Shown here: in pieces, positions 7,468 to 17,514 of the stretch
Numbering within the stretch: the first letter of the stretch is position 1
Layout of the letters: each line of letters begins with the position of its first letter
Assembly (NCBI GenBank): GCA_009698575.1
Contig: WLPX01000005.1
Coordinates: 28,797 to 92,796 of the forward strand
Direction of reading: 5' to 3'
DNA from: Actinomycetota bacterium
GTDB lineage: Bacteria > Actinomycetota > Actinomycetes > S36-B12 > UBA5976
Length of the DNA stretch: 64,000 bases
The notes under the pieces: model-generated
What the model was told of the DNA's origin: nothing
What the model saw: the letters and a program-made list of their open reading frames with translations, nothing else
Database searches by the model: none
Translations under genes and position numbers: made by a program

Positions 7468-9146
7468 GCACCACCGAAGAATCAATTCAGGCACCTGCCC
7501 AAGCGACTCCTGTCACAAAGGGCGGAGCTGTTGCGGCATACATCGATGATCGTTTAGCATCGGCAAGTTTTACTAAGCGATTACTGGATAAGGTTTTCCC
7601 AGACCACTGGTCATTTATGTTGGGCGAAATTGCGCTTTACAGCTTCATAATTTTATTGCTTTCGGGTACTTACCTAACTTTGTGGTTTAACCCATCGATG
7701 ACAGAAATTATCTACAACGGATCTTACGTTCCTCTCAAGGGCGTAAAGATGTCTGAGGCTTATTCTTCGACTCTGGCAATTTCTTTTGACGTTCGTGGCG
7801 GCTTATTGATGCGTCAGATCCATCACTGGGCTGCGCTCTTCTTCGTCGCTGCAGTTTCCGTTCACTTACTTCGGGTGTTTTTCACTGGAGCATTCCGCAA
7901 GCCGCGCGAAATCAACTGGGTCATTGGCACGTTACTTCTTGTACTTGCGCTGCTTGAAGGTTTTGCTGGCTACTCACTACCCGATGACTTACTTTCAGGC
8001 ACTGGCTTGCGAATTGCTGAAGGAATTATTCAGGCCATTCCGCTTGTTGGCACTTACGTCGCAATGTTCCTATTCGGTGGCGAATTCCCAGGTACTGACT
8101 TTATGCCGCGACTTTACTCAATCCACATTCTCTTGATTCCAGGAATTCTCTTGGGCTTAATCACGGTTCACTTAATCATGGTGTTCTACCAAAAGCACAC
8201 CCAATTCCCTGGCCCAGGTCGCACCGAAAGTAACGTAGTTGGTTTCCGGTTATTCCCGATTTACATGGCAAAAGCTGGTGGCTTCTTCTTCGTGGTATTT
8301 GGCATCACCGTGCTGATTGCCGCGCTGGTTACCATTAACCCTGTTTGGATGTACGGACCGTATACGCCTTCGCAGGTTACTGCCGGCTCGCAGCCAGACT
8401 GGTACATCGGTTGGCTTGATGGCGCAGTACGCCTAACTCCTAACTGGGAAACCAATATTCTGGGGCATACGCTCAGCTGGAATATTTTGATCCCGGCGCT
8501 GATCGTCCCTGGCATCATGTTCACTGCACTTGGCCTGTACCCATGGATCGAAGCCTGGGCAACTGGCGATAAGCGCGAGCATCACTTGCTAGATCGACCA
8601 CGTAACGCACCAACGCGGACTGCCTTGGGCGTAATGTCTTTGGTCTTCTACATGATCCTGGTGATCTCAGGTGGAAACGACATCATTGCTGTGGCCTTTA
8701 ATCTCTCGATCAACCAGATCACTTGGGGCTTCCGGTTCTTACTATTCGTAGCGCCACCGCTGGCATTTGTGGTTACTAAGCGAATTTGCTTAGGACTGCA
8801 GCGAAGCGACAATAACAAGCTGTTACATGGTTACGAAACTGGTCGCATCCTTCGACTACCAAGTGGTGAGTTCTTAGAAATCCACGAACCAATCGGTGAA
8901 GCAGAGCGCGCCAAGTTGCTTGCTAAGGCCGATGTGATTCCACTTGAGTTACCATCTGCAGTTGATGGCAATGGCGTCCGCAATCCTAAGGCTGCCAAGT
9001 CGATCGCTCGAGCCAAGCTTTCCCAGTGGTTCTACTCTGATGTAATCCCAACACCGACAGACGAAGAGTTGCGCGAAGCTGCACATCACGCTGAGCACGA
9101 ACTTCATCAAGCACAGTCACACTTGAAGGAAATTGAAAGTCACTAA
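7464..9146 (+). CDS. qcrB: cytochrome b subunit of bcc complex
   Basis: QcrB, 560 residues, binds the two b haems and the menaquinol sites. Haem-ligand histidines are visible in RQIHHWAALFF with VHLLRVF, and in the IHILL and VHLIMVF stretches. The quinol-site PEWY motif appears as PDWY (SQPDWYIGW). A long C-terminal soluble tail with many charged residues (about 450-560) is typical of actinobacterial QcrB. The start overlaps the qcrA end by four bases and a strong terminator follows at 9159-9193. Confidence 0.96.
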   Translation: MSTTEESIQAPAQATPVTKGGAVAAYIDDRLASASFTKRLLDKVFPDHWSFMLGEIALYSFIILLLSGTYLTLWFNPSMTEIIYNGSYVPLKGVKMSEAYSSTLAISFDVRGGLLMRQIHHWAALFFVAAVSVHLLRVFFTGAFRKPREINWVIGTLLLVLALLEGFAGYSLPDDLLSGTGLRIAEGIIQAIPLVGTYVAMFLFGGEFPGTDFMPRLYSIHILLIPGILLGLITVHLIMVFYQKHTQFPGPGRTESNVVGFRLFPIYMAKAGGFFFVVFGITVLIAALVTINPVWMYGPYTPSQVTAGSQPDWYIGWLDGAVRLTPNWETNILGHTLSWNILIPALIVPGIMFTALGLYPWIEAWATGDKREHHLLDRPRNAPTRTALGVMSLVFYMILVISGGNDIIAVAFNLSINQITWGFRFLLFVAPPLAFVVTKRICLGLQRSDNNKLLHGYETGRILRLPSGEFLEIHEPIGEAERAKLLAKADVIPLELPSAVDGNGVRNPKAAKSIARAKLSQWFYSDVIPTPTDEELREAAHHAEHELHQAQSHLKEIESH

Positions 9147-9158
9147 AGCGAAATAGTT

Positions 9159-9193
9159 AAAAACCCGTCCAGCTTTATGTTGGGCGGGTTTTT
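9159..9193 (+). terminator. intrinsic terminator after qcrB
   Basis: The arms AAAAACCCGTCCA and TGGGCGGGTTTTT form a 13-bp stem (one G-U pair) with a short loop and a T-run. It sits directly after qcrB and abuts the end of the convergent gatD, so it can serve both directions. Confidence 0.9.
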
Positions 9194-9893
9194 AGTTGCC
9201 AGTCAAAGTATGTCGGCGCTCAGCAGCTAGCTCCTGAGCTAGCGAGTCCGTGAATGGCCGCATCGGACCGACCGCACATTGCAATACGGTGTCAGCAAGT
9301 TCTGGATTTCGAGCTAGTGCAGGTCCATGCATGTAAGTTCCAAACACATTGCCATGCCAGACCCCTTCGGTTCTATTAAAACCATTTCCGGTACCACTTA
9401 AGACACTGCCAAGAGCGGGCATGTCAGGACCCAATTGCGTAAGGCCTTGATGGTTTTCAAAACCAGTTAGCACCGGCAAATCACCTCGGGTGGGTTGTAC
9501 GACTAGTTCTCCAACACTTCGAGGTGCGTTGGTGTAAACCGTGTCTGCATCTACCAAACCAAGTCCACTTATTTTGCCTTCGACTGAATCAAGGGATGAT
9601 CCAATAATCTGAAACCCGGCACAAACTGCAAATACTGTGGCGCCACCTGCGGCCGCATAATTTAGGCCACCGTCAGCCCGCAGCATTTCTAACGCAGCAA
9701 CCTGTGGGCCATCTTCGCCTCCCCCAAGTAAATAGATATTGCCGCTTCGGGGCACGATTTGATTTGGTGCAATTTCAATTAGTTCCACGTCAATGTCTCG
9801 GGCCTTTGCTCGATGGATTAGGACTTCAGCGTTGCCTTGGTCGCCGTAAGTGCCAAGCAGATCGTGATACAGCCGAATTATTGAAAGCTTCAT
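9192..9893 (-). CDS. gatD: lipid II glutaminyl amidotransferase subunit GatD
   Basis: A 233-residue class I glutamine amidotransferase of the CobB/CobQ-like type. The nucleophile is C91 in FAVCAGFQIIG and the catalytic His is H189 in GTYMHGP, in nearly the same places as in Staphylococcus aureus GatD (C94 and H189 as I recall). It frees ammonia from glutamine for MurT, which amidates the D-glutamate of the lipid II stem peptide in the cytoplasm. Its start overlaps the end of murT by four bases, as expected for a two-subunit enzyme. Confidence 0.88.
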   Translation of the reverse strand: MKLSIIRLYHDLLGTYGDQGNAEVLIHRAKARDIDVELIEIAPNQIVPRSGNIYLLGGGEDGPQVAALEMLRADGGLNYAAAGGATVFAVCAGFQIIGSSLDSVEGKISGLGLVDADTVYTNAPRSVGELVVQPTRGDLPVLTGFENHQGLTQLGPDMPALGSVLSGTGNGFNRTEGVWHGNVFGTYMHGPALARNPELADTVLQCAVGPMRPFTDSLAQELAAERRHTLTGN

Positions 9894-11083
9894 GCATAGC
9901 CACCTTGAGTAGCTGAAATGCCAAGTGCCTGCGCAGTCAGATCCTGAAACGCTGTGTAACTTGCAATTGCCTGGATTTCAGTAGCAGAGGTGGCCGCTAC
10001 CGCAGATTCAAAATCCTGAGCCAGTGCAACATCAATGCCTTGCACACTTAGTCGATATGCCACATCTAGTTTTCGATCGCCCGTGCAAATAACTTGCCTA
10101 CCTAGCAAGCTCGAGTAGTCAATGTCCCAGAGCCAGGAAGTGTCTCTGCCATCAATTCCTCGAGCATTTACCGAAAGGATTACGCTTTGCTGCGTGATCT
10201 GAGTCAAAGCTTCCCGCCAGCTTTCTGGGTTCTTAGCCAAGTGTGTGGGTATCTTGCGGCCCTTAACTTCAAAATCCGTGATTCGATCTGGGGAATGTGA
10301 CGTTATTTCTTGGGCCTCCAGGGCATTTATTTCAGCGCCCATTAAGCGGGCCGCCTCGACAATCAGCGTGCTATTGCGCTGCGGGCCGCGTAATCGTTTG
10401 TCAGCTCGCACATCTGGCAACTTTGCACCTAAGCCACAAACGCATTGGTAGTCACCTTTGCTCCAGTCCAAGATCGCTGCGCACTGTGGGCAGGTTGCAG
10501 CATCTGGATGCCTGCGCCCACCGAAAGACACTCGAATCACGTGCCCGGCCTGGGCTGCGGAGTATTCCAAGAATGGATCGTCCCGATCGATAACTAGGCT
10601 GACTTCATCTGTGGCAAACGTGTCGTGCCAAAGCTGGGATACTTTTCGCACTTCACCAGTTCGATGTAACTGGTCTCGCGAAAGATTTAACAGCACCACG
10701 ACTTTCGGTTTTGTCTGTCGAAAGATCTGTGGCAAATACATCTCATCGACTTCTAATGCAGCAAATCGATTTCTCGGCTTACTTGCCAGCGCGGCAGCGA
10801 TACCAGCTGGCATGTTGGCCCCAGAGTCACTAGTGCTAACACCTTCGTGGGCGTACTCCTGCAAAATGGCAGTTAAGTTTGCCGTTGATGTGGTTTTGCC
10901 ATTAGTTCCGCTAACTAGAACTACATCACGCTGAAATGCCAACTTGGAAATGGCATTCTTATCCAACGCAAGAATTACGCGACCCGTTAAAGTGTCACCG
11001 CGACCGCGTTTTAGTGTGCGTGATACCCCACCGGCCACTTGTCCGATTGTGCAAGCTAGTTCAAGTCGAAGTGAGCCGGTCAC
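9890..11083 (-). CDS. murT: lipid II isoglutaminyl synthase subunit MurT
   Basis: A 397-residue Mur-ligase-like protein. The ATP loop VSGTNGKTTSTANL lies at about 57-70. A four-Cys zinc ribbon (CPQC and CVCG, about residues 195-217) is inserted in the central domain, and a DUF1727 C-terminal region follows; both are MurT hallmarks. With GatD it converts D-iGlu to D-iGln on lipid II. The GTG start at 11083 lies 19 bases after the ctaF stop, so murT-gatD may be read through from the ctaCDF operon. This placement inside the respiratory cluster differs from mycobacteria. Confidence 0.88.
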   Translation of the reverse strand: MTGSLRLELACTIGQVAGGVSRTLKRGRGDTLTGRVILALDKNAISKLAFQRDVVLVSGTNGKTTSTANLTAILQEYAHEGVSTSDSGANMPAGIAAALASKPRNRFAALEVDEMYLPQIFRQTKPKVVVLLNLSRDQLHRTGEVRKVSQLWHDTFATDEVSLVIDRDDPFLEYSAAQAGHVIRVSFGGRRHPDAATCPQCAAILDWSKGDYQCVCGLGAKLPDVRADKRLRGPQRNSTLIVEAARLMGAEINALEAQEITSHSPDRITDFEVKGRKIPTHLAKNPESWREALTQITQQSVILSVNARGIDGRDTSWLWDIDYSSLLGRQVICTGDRKLDVAYRLSVQGIDVALAQDFESAVAATSATEIQAIASYTAFQDLTAQALGISATQGGYA

Positions 11084-11102
11084 AAGCAGTGCCTGCGGTA
11101 AC

Positions 11103-11498
11103 TTACTTTACGAATTCGCCGCGGTAGTACTCGAAGATTAAACCGTAAATGGCCATCATGAGTGCAAACAATCCAAAGACCATCATCCAGCGAGCAAATA
11201 CAAAACCAAGAACAAATATTGCGACTGAAAGTCCAATTGCAAATGGCCACCATGAATAAGGTGAAAAGAATCCGTAGTCAGGATCAATGTCGGAGATCAA
11301 TGCAAATTCATTATCTTCAGGCAATGGGCCAACGCGCCTTGAAGTAAAGAGTACGTAGAAAGCAATTAGGAATGCCAAGCCACCGGTTAACGCCAATGCT
11401 GTTGTTCCGATTACATCACCACTCATGAACCAATAAACGATTGCTAGTCCGATGTAAAGAACAGTTCCGTATGCAAATAACTTGCCACCAACAATCAT
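11103..11498 (-). CDS. ctaF: cytochrome c oxidase subunit IV (actinobacterial)
   Basis: A 131-residue protein with four predicted membrane helices and the sequence PYSWWPFAIGLSVA typical of actinobacterial subunit IV (CtaF), which belongs to the aa3 oxidase within the bcc-aa3 supercomplex. It begins three bases after the ctaD stop, so it is translated from the ctaC-ctaD-ctaF message. This subunit is not found outside Actinobacteria and helps place the organism. Confidence 0.9.
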   Translation of the reverse strand: MIVGGKLFAYGTVLYIGLAIVYWFMSGDVIGTTALALTGGLAFLIAFYVLFTSRRVGPLPEDNEFALISDIDPDYGFFSPYSWWPFAIGLSVAIFVLGFVFARWMMVFGLFALMMAIYGLIFEYYRGEFVK

Positions 11499-11501
11499 GG
11501 T

Positions 11502-13217
11502 TTAGTGACCTTTCCCTGGCGTGCTACCGGCTGCTGTTTCAAATGCTTCGCTGCGATCCCGATGTTCCAGTGCGGCAACTTCCGGATGGTGCAAATCAAA
11601 AGCTGGTCGCTCACTACGAATCCGAGGCAATTCCACAAAGTTATGACGTGGTGGTGGACATGACGTTGCCCACTCAAGAGAAGCTCCCCAACCCCATGGA
11701 TCATCGCAATTAACCATCGGTGCGTACTTGTTGGTCTTGTAGATGTTCCAGAGGAATACGAACGTTGAGGCACCCAAAACAATCGACCCAACAGTTGAGA
11801 CCATGTTCAAAGTAGTGAAACCATCACTTGCCAGATAGTCGGCATAGCGACGAGGCATACCTTCAACGCCTAGCCAGTGTTGGACCAAGAAAGTTATGTG
11901 GAAGCCGAAAAATACCATCCAGAAATGTAACTTACCTAAACGTTCATCCAGCATCTTGCCGGTGAACTTTGGCCACCAGAAATAGAATCCAGCGAACATG
12001 GCAAACACGACAGTACCGAATACTACGTAGTGGAAGTGTGCCACCACGAAATAAGAATCACTTACGTGGAAATCCAAAGGTGGCGCAGCCAAGATAATTC
12101 CAGTTAGGCCACCAAACAGGAACGTTGTTAAGAATCCGATTGTCCAAAGCATTGGGGTCTCGAAACTTACCGAACCGCCCCACATGGTGCCAATCCAATT
12201 AAAGAACTTCACGCCCGTTGGAACCGCAATCAACATGGTGGTAAACGCAAAGAACGGCAAGTTAACTGCGCCCGTTACGTACATGTGGTGTGCCCAAACT
12301 GCAACTGACAATCCGGCAATTGCAATAGTTGCAAACACCAGACCCTTGTAACCAAAGATCGGCTTGCGACTAAACACTGGCAAAATCTCAGTTGCAATTC
12401 CAAAGAACGGCAATGCCAAGATATAAACCTCAGGGTGACCGAAGAACCAGAACAAGTGCTGCCATAAAATCGCGCCACCGTTGGCGGCGTCGAAAACAAC
12501 AGCACCGAACTTGCGATCAGCTTCAAGCATCAGCATGGCTGCTGCAAGCACTGGGAATGCCATCAAAACTAGAACACTAGTAAGCAAAACATTCCAAGTA
12601 AAAATTGGCATCCGGAACATAGTCATGCCAGGTGCGCGCATAGTGAAAATTGTCGTAATGAAGTTAACTGCGCCCAAGATGCTCGCCATACCCGACATAG
12701 TTAAACCAAGGATCCACAAGTCTGATCCAACGTTTGGAGAGTTGATTACATTTGAAAGCGGTGCGTAAGCGAACCAACCAAAGCCAGCAGCGCCACCAGG
12801 AGTCAAGAAACCTAGCATTACGATGATGCCGCCAAACAGGTACAGCCAGTAGCTGACCATGTTTAAGCGCGGGAACGATACGTCAGGTGAACCAATTTGA
12901 AGCGGCATGATCGCATTTGCAAAACCAGCAAATAGTGAAGTCGCAAATAGAAACAACATCAAAGTTCCGTGCATTGTGAACAATTGGTTGTACTGCTCAT
13001 TACTTACAAACTGAAGGCCTGGCCGAGTTAACTCAGCGCGCATAATTAACGCCATCAAACCAGCAATTGCAAAGAAGGCGAATGATGTGACCATGTAGAG
13101 ATTGCCAATGACTTTATGGTCGGTTGAGGTAATGGTTTTAACTACAAAGTTGCCCTTTTTGGCAGGCGGTCGCAAGGTGCCTTGTGGGGCTTGTACTGGC
13201 TTATCCAAAATTGCCAT
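11502..13217 (-). CDS. ctaD: cytochrome c oxidase subunit I
   Basis: The 571-residue catalytic subunit with twelve membrane helices. Haem a/a3 and CuB ligands are recognisable: [12 protein letters not shown] (haem a), [13 protein letters not shown] (CuB His and the cross-linked Tyr), HHMYVTG (CuB pair) and HFHYVVFG (haem a3 and haem a). The start overlaps the ctaC stop by one base and has AGGAG eight bases upstream. A soluble C-terminal tail of about 60 residues is present. It reduces oxygen using electrons from CtaC. Confidence 0.97.
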   Translation of the reverse strand: MAILDKPVQAPQGTLRPPAKKGNFVVKTITSTDHKVIGNLYMVTSFAFFAIAGLMALIMRAELTRPGLQFVSNEQYNQLFTMHGTLMLFLFATSLFAGFANAIMPLQIGSPDVSFPRLNMVSYWLYLFGGIIVMLGFLTPGGAAGFGWFAYAPLSNVINSPNVGSDLWILGLTMSGMASILGAVNFITTIFTMRAPGMTMFRMPIFTWNVLLTSVLVLMAFPVLAAAMLMLEADRKFGAVVFDAANGGAILWQHLFWFFGHPEVYILALPFFGIATEILPVFSRKPIFGYKGLVFATIAIAGLSVAVWAHHMYVTGAVNLPFFAFTTMLIAVPTGVKFFNWIGTMWGGSVSFETPMLWTIGFLTTFLFGGLTGIILAAPPLDFHVSDSYFVVAHFHYVVFGTVVFAMFAGFYFWWPKFTGKMLDERLGKLHFWMVFFGFHITFLVQHWLGVEGMPRRYADYLASDGFTTLNMVSTVGSIVLGASTFVFLWNIYKTNKYAPMVNCDDPWGWGASLEWATSCPPPRHNFVELPRIRSERPAFDLHHPEVAALEHRDRSEAFETAAGSTPGKGH

Positions 13218-14017
13218 TAGGAAACTCCTGCTACTTCAGATCGACCAGAGTCGATTTTGCCTACTTGACCACGTTCTTTTAAATCCGCCATGTGGGCGTC
13301 GTACTCTGCGCGCGAAACTACTTTGACATCAAAGAGCATTCGCGAGTGATCGACTCCACAAAGTTCCGCACACTTGCCTTTAAATACACCTTCAGTATTT
13401 GGAGTGACTGCAAACTGATTATTACGACCTGGGACTACGTCCATCTTCATCAAGAATGCTGGAATCCAGAACGAGTGAATTACATCTGGTGAAGTCAATT
13501 CAAATTTAACTTTTTCATCGACGGGCAACCAAAGGACAGGTGGTTGACCTGGCGTGCCGACGTCATAAACATTTTCATCGTCATAATTGAATGCCCACGA
13601 CCAACGCCATCCCACAACGTTCACGCTATGAGTTTGGCTATTGTCTAGCTTGGTTAGAATTGTCTGATCTCGCTGCGTGAAATAAAACAGCACCAAAATC
13701 ATCATCAACGGCACGATGGTATAGAGAATTTCTAGCGGAACGTTATAGCGGACTTGCTCTGGTAGGCCATCGCCTTCTTTACGGCGATAAGCGACAATCG
13801 CCCAGAGTAATAATCCCCAAACCAAGACACCAACAATGAGTGCAGCTAGCCACGAGCCTTGCCAAAGCGAAAGAATTCGATTTCCTTCTTCGGTGGCAGG
13901 TTCTGGCATGCCAATTCGGCCGTACTGGTTGTCTAGTGAACAACCAGAAAGCAAAATCATTCCAACTGTTGCAGCGGAAATGGTTCTAAGTTGCCTACGG
14001 CGCACTTTGATTTTCAC
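13217..14017 (-). CDS. ctaC: cytochrome c oxidase subunit II
   Basis: CtaC, 266 residues. A lipoprotein signal ends at C26 (ILLSGCS), followed by two membrane helices and a periplasm-side cupredoxin domain. The CuA ligands are visible in [12 protein letters not shown] together with the upstream His in [10 protein letters not shown]. It receives electrons from QcrC. The start is a GTG at 14017. It heads the minus-strand ctaC-ctaD-ctaF operon, which faces the ctaE-qcrCAB operon across murT-gatD. Confidence 0.95.
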   Translation of the reverse strand: MKIKVRRRQLRTISAATVGMILLSGCSLDNQYGRIGMPEPATEEGNRILSLWQGSWLAALIVGVLVWGLLLWAIVAYRRKEGDGLPEQVRYNVPLEILYTIVPLMMILVLFYFTQRDQTILTKLDNSQTHSVNVVGWRWSWAFNYDDENVYDVGTPGQPPVLWLPVDEKVKFELTSPDVIHSFWIPAFLMKMDVVPGRNNQFAVTPNTEGVFKGKCAELCGVDHSRMLFDVKVVSRAEYDAHMADLKERGQVGKIDSGRSEVAGVS

Positions 14018-14096
14018 TAGTAACTAATCCTTTTGGTTGAGCCGATTACTACACATTAATCGCGCCAATAAACGAATTTCCTAGGCTTAACATTAC

Positions 14097-14125
14097 CCCA
14101 AACCCCACGAGATCATGGGTTTGGG
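14097..14125 (-). terminator. terminator-like inverted repeat between aat and ctaC
   Basis: The arms CCCAAACCC and GGGTTTGGG are perfectly complementary around an 11-base loop. The stem lies 42 bases downstream of the aat stop and 80 bases upstream of the ctaC start on the minus strand. The following bases (GTAATGTT) are only weakly T-rich, so it may be an attenuating stem or a protein site instead. Confidence 0.5.
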
Positions 14126-14166
14126 ACCACCCAAGGGAGCAAGATCACATTCGCTGATTGGTGGAT

Positions 14167-14910
14167 TTAACCAGCACTAGAAAACTTGGGCGCAAGGCCC
14201 AAAAGCGTCGGTAAATTGGCACAATATTCCGCGCGACTAATGGCTTTAGCCCCCAATGAGCTCAAATGATCCGTCATCCATTGGGTATCGATAATCCGAC
14301 CAGAGCCATCATCTAGCGATTTGGCCAGGTAAACCAGCGCGGCTTTAGAGGCATCGGTTTCAAAATGGAACATGGACTCGCCAGCGAATACCCCGCCAAG
14401 TTCGATGCCATAAAGTCCCCCGACAAGTTTGTCTTTGGAATCCCTCACTTCAATCGAGTGCGCGAGACCTTGTTCATGTAACTTGCAAAACGCCTCGATG
14501 ACATCGTGATTGATCCAGCTACCTTCTCGTCGCGGATCGGCACATGCTGAAATGACTGCCCTAAAATCACGGTTCATAGTGATCGAAAACTTTTTCATAC
14601 TTCTTTTGAGAGATGTTGAAATGATTATTTGGCCGGGATAGAAAATTGCTCGTTCCGCTGGTGACCACCAGCCAATTGCGGAATCTTGTCCGTCAATTTC
14701 ATAAGGCATAGGAAATAGGCCGTGCTCATACGCTGTAATCAATACTTCGCTATGCCAAGTTGAACCGAAGTTAGTTAACTTGGGCCATTCAATATTTGGA
14801 TTTATTTCTAGCGGAATTCCCACGGAGTCAAATGCACTAATCGCAACCAAATCAATTTCTGGTGGCGCCAAAGTTGGATCAGGAAAATCGTAATCCCAAT
14901 CAGGTGTCAT
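14167..14910 (-). CDS. aat: leucyl/phenylalanyl-tRNA-protein transferase
   Basis: Aat, 247 residues, transfers Leu or Phe from aminoacyl-tRNA to proteins with N-terminal Arg or Lys, marking them for ClpS/ClpAP-type degradation. Family motifs are YEHGLFPMP, GWWSPAERAIF, GSWINHD, HSIEVRD and GGVFAGESMFH. The N-terminal extension of about 45 residues is longer than in E. coli. It starts four bases after the adoK stop and is probably cotranscribed with it. Confidence 0.93.
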   Translation of the reverse strand: MTPDWDYDFPDPTLAPPEIDLVAISAFDSVGIPLEINPNIEWPKLTNFGSTWHSEVLITAYEHGLFPMPYEIDGQDSAIGWWSPAERAIFYPGQIIISTSLKRSMKKFSITMNRDFRAVISACADPRREGSWINHDVIEAFCKLHEQGLAHSIEVRDSKDKLVGGLYGIELGGVFAGESMFHFETDASKAALVYLAKSLDDGSGRIIDTQWMTDHLSSLGAKAISRAEYCANLPTLLGLAPKFSSAG

Positions 14911-14914
14911 GTCT

Positions 14915-15892
14915 TTAACGACCTAAGTGACTTGCCACATCTTGGGCGCAATCTTGCCCATATGCCTGACTTAGGCGTTCAATAAATTCAGCTTTATCCA
15001 ATACAAATTCTTGAGTGCCCACAGTTTCAATTACATAAGTGGCCAACAACGATCCAACTTCTGCGCAGCGTTGAAGTTCAAGTCCCCAACCCAAGCCCAT
15101 CAGAAAACCAGCTCTAAATGCATCGCCGACTCCAGTTGGGTCCTTGATAACTTTTTCTTGCGCTACTGGGACCGAGATATTCAAGCCATCGCGCGAAGTA
15201 ATTCGAGCACCGTTCTTGCCTAGGGTGGTAATTCGTACGCCAACATGGTCCAAAACTTCATCAGATGACCAACCAGTGCGCTGCTCAATCAAAGTGGCTT
15301 CGTATTCATTGTTAAATAGGTAAGTCGCGCCATCAATAACGTCAACAGTCTGTGGGCCATCTAATCTCGGAAGTTGCTGTGACGGATCAGCCACGAAAGG
15401 CACGCCAAGTGCTTTGCACGCCATAGTGTGTTTGCGCATGGCATCTGGATCGTCAGCACCGATCAGGACAAGTCCTAAACCATCAACCTTGCGGGCAATT
15501 TCAGCCAGGTCTAATTCGCCCGACTCGCTCATTGCGCCAGGATAAAAGGAAGCAATCTGATTTTGCTCTTGGTCGGTAGTGCACATAAATCTGGCAGTGT
15601 GCGCAGTTGTAGAAACATGGACATGCTCGCAATTTACGCCGTGCTTCTCGAGCCAATTTTTGTATTCTGCAAAATCTGAACCAACTGCGGCTACTAGTAA
15701 AGGATTGCCACCTAAGACGCCCATTCCAAAACAAATGTTTGCTGCTACCCCGCCGCGTCGAATCTGCAAATCATTCACCAGGAATGACAGCGAGACATTG
15801 TGAAGCTGATCGGCCATCAACGAATCGTTGAAGAGTCCCGGAAAGGTCATCAAGTGGTCAGTTGCAACTGAACCAGTAATCGCTATGCGCAC
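14915..15892 (-). CDS. adoK: PfkB-family adenosine kinase
   Basis: A 325-residue ribokinase-fold sugar/nucleoside kinase. The N-terminus ITGSVATDHLMTFPG and the catalytic DPTGVGDAFRAGF (with the base Asp) match actinobacterial AdoK, an adenosine kinase unrelated in sequence to the eukaryotic type. HTARFMCTTD and GTQEF are further AdoK-like stretches. The neighbourhood (near ctaC and erpA) matches M. tuberculosis adoK. The frame is open from 15919, but the GTG at 15892 follows TAGGCT by eight bases on the minus strand, a leaderless start. A ribokinase or other PfkB specificity cannot be excluded. Confidence 0.82.
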   Translation of the reverse strand: MRIAITGSVATDHLMTFPGLFNDSLMADQLHNVSLSFLVNDLQIRRGGVAANICFGMGVLGGNPLLVAAVGSDFAEYKNWLEKHGVNCEHVHVSTTAHTARFMCTTDQEQNQIASFYPGAMSESGELDLAEIARKVDGLGLVLIGADDPDAMRKHTMACKALGVPFVADPSQQLPRLDGPQTVDVIDGATYLFNNEYEATLIEQRTGWSSDEVLDHVGVRITTLGKNGARITSRDGLNISVPVAQEKVIKDPTGVGDAFRAGFLMGLGWGLELQRCAEVGSLLATYVIETVGTQEFVLDKAEFIERLSQAYGQDCAQDVASHLGR

Positions 15893-15911
15893 AGTCGATG
15901 AGCCTAACAAG

Positions 15912-15945
15912 AAAGCCACCCATAAATCTTCGTGGGTGGCTTTTT
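15912..15945 (-). terminator. terminator after erpA
   Basis: AAAGCCACCCA and TGGGTGGCTTT form an 11-bp perfect stem. It is 37 bases downstream of the erpA stop on the minus strand and is followed there by TTTCTTGTT. The hairpin base is only five bases from the adoK -10 box (complement of 15901-15906), so it occupies the adoK -35 region. Confidence 0.8.
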
Positions 15946-15982
15946 GCTTGGAAAGGGCTTAAATACTTTGGGTCAACATTCT

Positions 15983-16330
15983 CTAGTTAAAAGAATCACC
16001 ACAGGCACATGAACCTGATGCGTTTGGATTGTCGATTGTGAAGCCTTGCTTTTCAATCGTGTCAACGAAATCGATTACCGCTCCGCCTAGGTAAGGAACG
16101 CTCATGCGGTCTACTACTACGCCCACGCCATTGATCTCTTGGCGAACGTCGCCATCAAGGCTGCGGTCATCAAAGAAGAGTTGGTAGCGCAGACCAGAGC
16201 AACCGCCAGGTTGTACTGCGATTCGAAGGTTTAAGTCATCGCGACCTTCTTGGTCGAGCAAATTCTTTACTTTTACGGCAGCAGTTTCAGTAATTACTAC
16301 GCTGGTTGCTTGAGTAGTTTCGGCGGTCAT
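15983..16330 (-). CDS. erpA: iron-sulfur cluster insertion protein (HesB/IscA type)
   Basis: An A-type carrier of 115 residues that hands iron-sulfur clusters to target enzymes. The three conserved cysteines are present in QPGGCSGLRYQ and GSCACGDSF. The start has GGGAG upstream. It is a single-gene unit bounded by a terminator. LipA, which consumes its auxiliary cluster, is a plausible client elsewhere in the window; that link is inference. Confidence 0.92.
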   Translation of the reverse strand: MTAETTQATSVVITETAAVKVKNLLDQEGRDDLNLRIAVQPGGCSGLRYQLFFDDRSLDGDVRQEINGVGVVVDRMSVPYLGGAVIDFVDTIEKQGFTIDNPNASGSCACGDSFN

Positions 16331-16404
16331 TTCTCTCCCTTATTGCGTTGCTCTCTCTAGGCTACGACAAAGTTGCATAAATTGCGATATTTGGCAGCGG
16401 CCGG

Positions 16405-17514
16405 CTAACGGCGTCCCCAGGTTAGGGAAACGCGGGTTGTTACCTCTATCAGGACTTGCCCAGGATCAGCCAAAGAGCGTTCGCTACCAGCAAACTCTGA
16501 CATTGAATAAGCAGAGTCGATTCCAGCTGCAGCGCATTCTCGTTTGCCAAGTCGAACATCACCGGCAATTGCTACGCATGGTTTGCCAAGTGCTGCTGCG
16601 TGGCTCGCCACACCAGCAATCACTTTGCCATGCAGACTTTGATCATCCAGTCGGCCTTCGCCGGTGATAACTAAATCAGCAAGTGAAATCTGCCGATCTA
16701 GCTCCACAATCTCGAGCACAGTTTCGATACCTGCCACACGCGTTGCGCCCAGAAGCATTAACCCATATCCAAGGCCACCTGCAGCACCCGCGCCGATGGC
16801 TACTGCGGGATCTTTTCCATCGCTTCGACGTCCACAAACCTTACTGAAATTTTCCAGTGCGCCTTCAAGTTCCATCACGGCAAAATCATCCGCACCTTTT
16901 TGCGGCGCAAATACTGCCGTTGCCCCGCGTAAACCAAGTAATGGATTGTCTACATCGCTAGCAACAACAATTTGAATCTGGGCAAAGCTTGCAACTGATG
17001 CGGATAAGTCAATTTCAGAAATTTGCTTAAGCTCGGCTCCGCCATTGATCAAGCTCGCATCCGCAGTTGCTCCGATGGCAGCCAGCATGCCGGCCCCGCC
17101 ATCGTTAGTCCCGCTGCCGCCCAGTCCGATCGTGATTTTTGTGGCGCCACGATTTTTCGCGTCAAGCATTAGTTCGCCGACACCATAAGTTGAAGTTTTA
17201 CGTGGATCGCGATCTTGCTTTGCAATTAAGTGCAGGCCACATGCTTGTGCTGATTCGATCCAGGCCTCAGTCCCTCGCATCAGGTATTGCGCAGGAGTTT
17301 TGTGCCCCAATGGGTCCGACACGAATGCAGTTATAACTTCGCCGCCAAGTACTGCGTGCAATCCATCGACGAATCCTGGACCACCGTCTGAAAGTGGAGC
17401 AATAACTACTTCATCATCGGGATGAGATGCTAACCAGCCAGATCGCATTGCTTGGGCTGCTTCTAGCGCCGTAAGAGTTCCGGTGAAACAGTCAGGGCTT
17501 ACGAGTACTCGCAT
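16405..17514 (-). CDS. glxK: glycerate kinase, GarK/GlxK family
   Basis: A 369-residue type I glycerate kinase, which phosphorylates D-glycerate with ATP. Recognisable stretches are VSPDCFTGTLTALEAAQAM at the N-terminus, APLSDGGPGFVDGL, GLGGSGTNDGGAGMLAA and VITGEGRLDDQSLHGK. The start codon follows TAACTT by six bases on the minus strand, indicating a leaderless message. Its start is only 24 bases from that of the divergent DUF3043 gene, and the two -10 boxes overlap. Confidence 0.9.
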   Translation of the reverse strand: MRVLVSPDCFTGTLTALEAAQAMRSGWLASHPDDEVVIAPLSDGGPGFVDGLHAVLGGEVITAFVSDPLGHKTPAQYLMRGTEAWIESAQACGLHLIAKQDRDPRKTSTYGVGELMLDAKNRGATKITIGLGGSGTNDGGAGMLAAIGATADASLINGGAELKQISEIDLSASVASFAQIQIVVASDVDNPLLGLRGATAVFAPQKGADDFAVMELEGALENFSKVCGRRSDGKDPAVAIGAGAAGGLGYGLMLLGATRVAGIETVLEIVELDRQISLADLVITGEGRLDDQSLHGKVIAGVASHAAALGKPCVAIAGDVRLGKRECAAAGIDSAYSMSEFAGSERSLADPGQVLIEVTTRVSLTWGRR

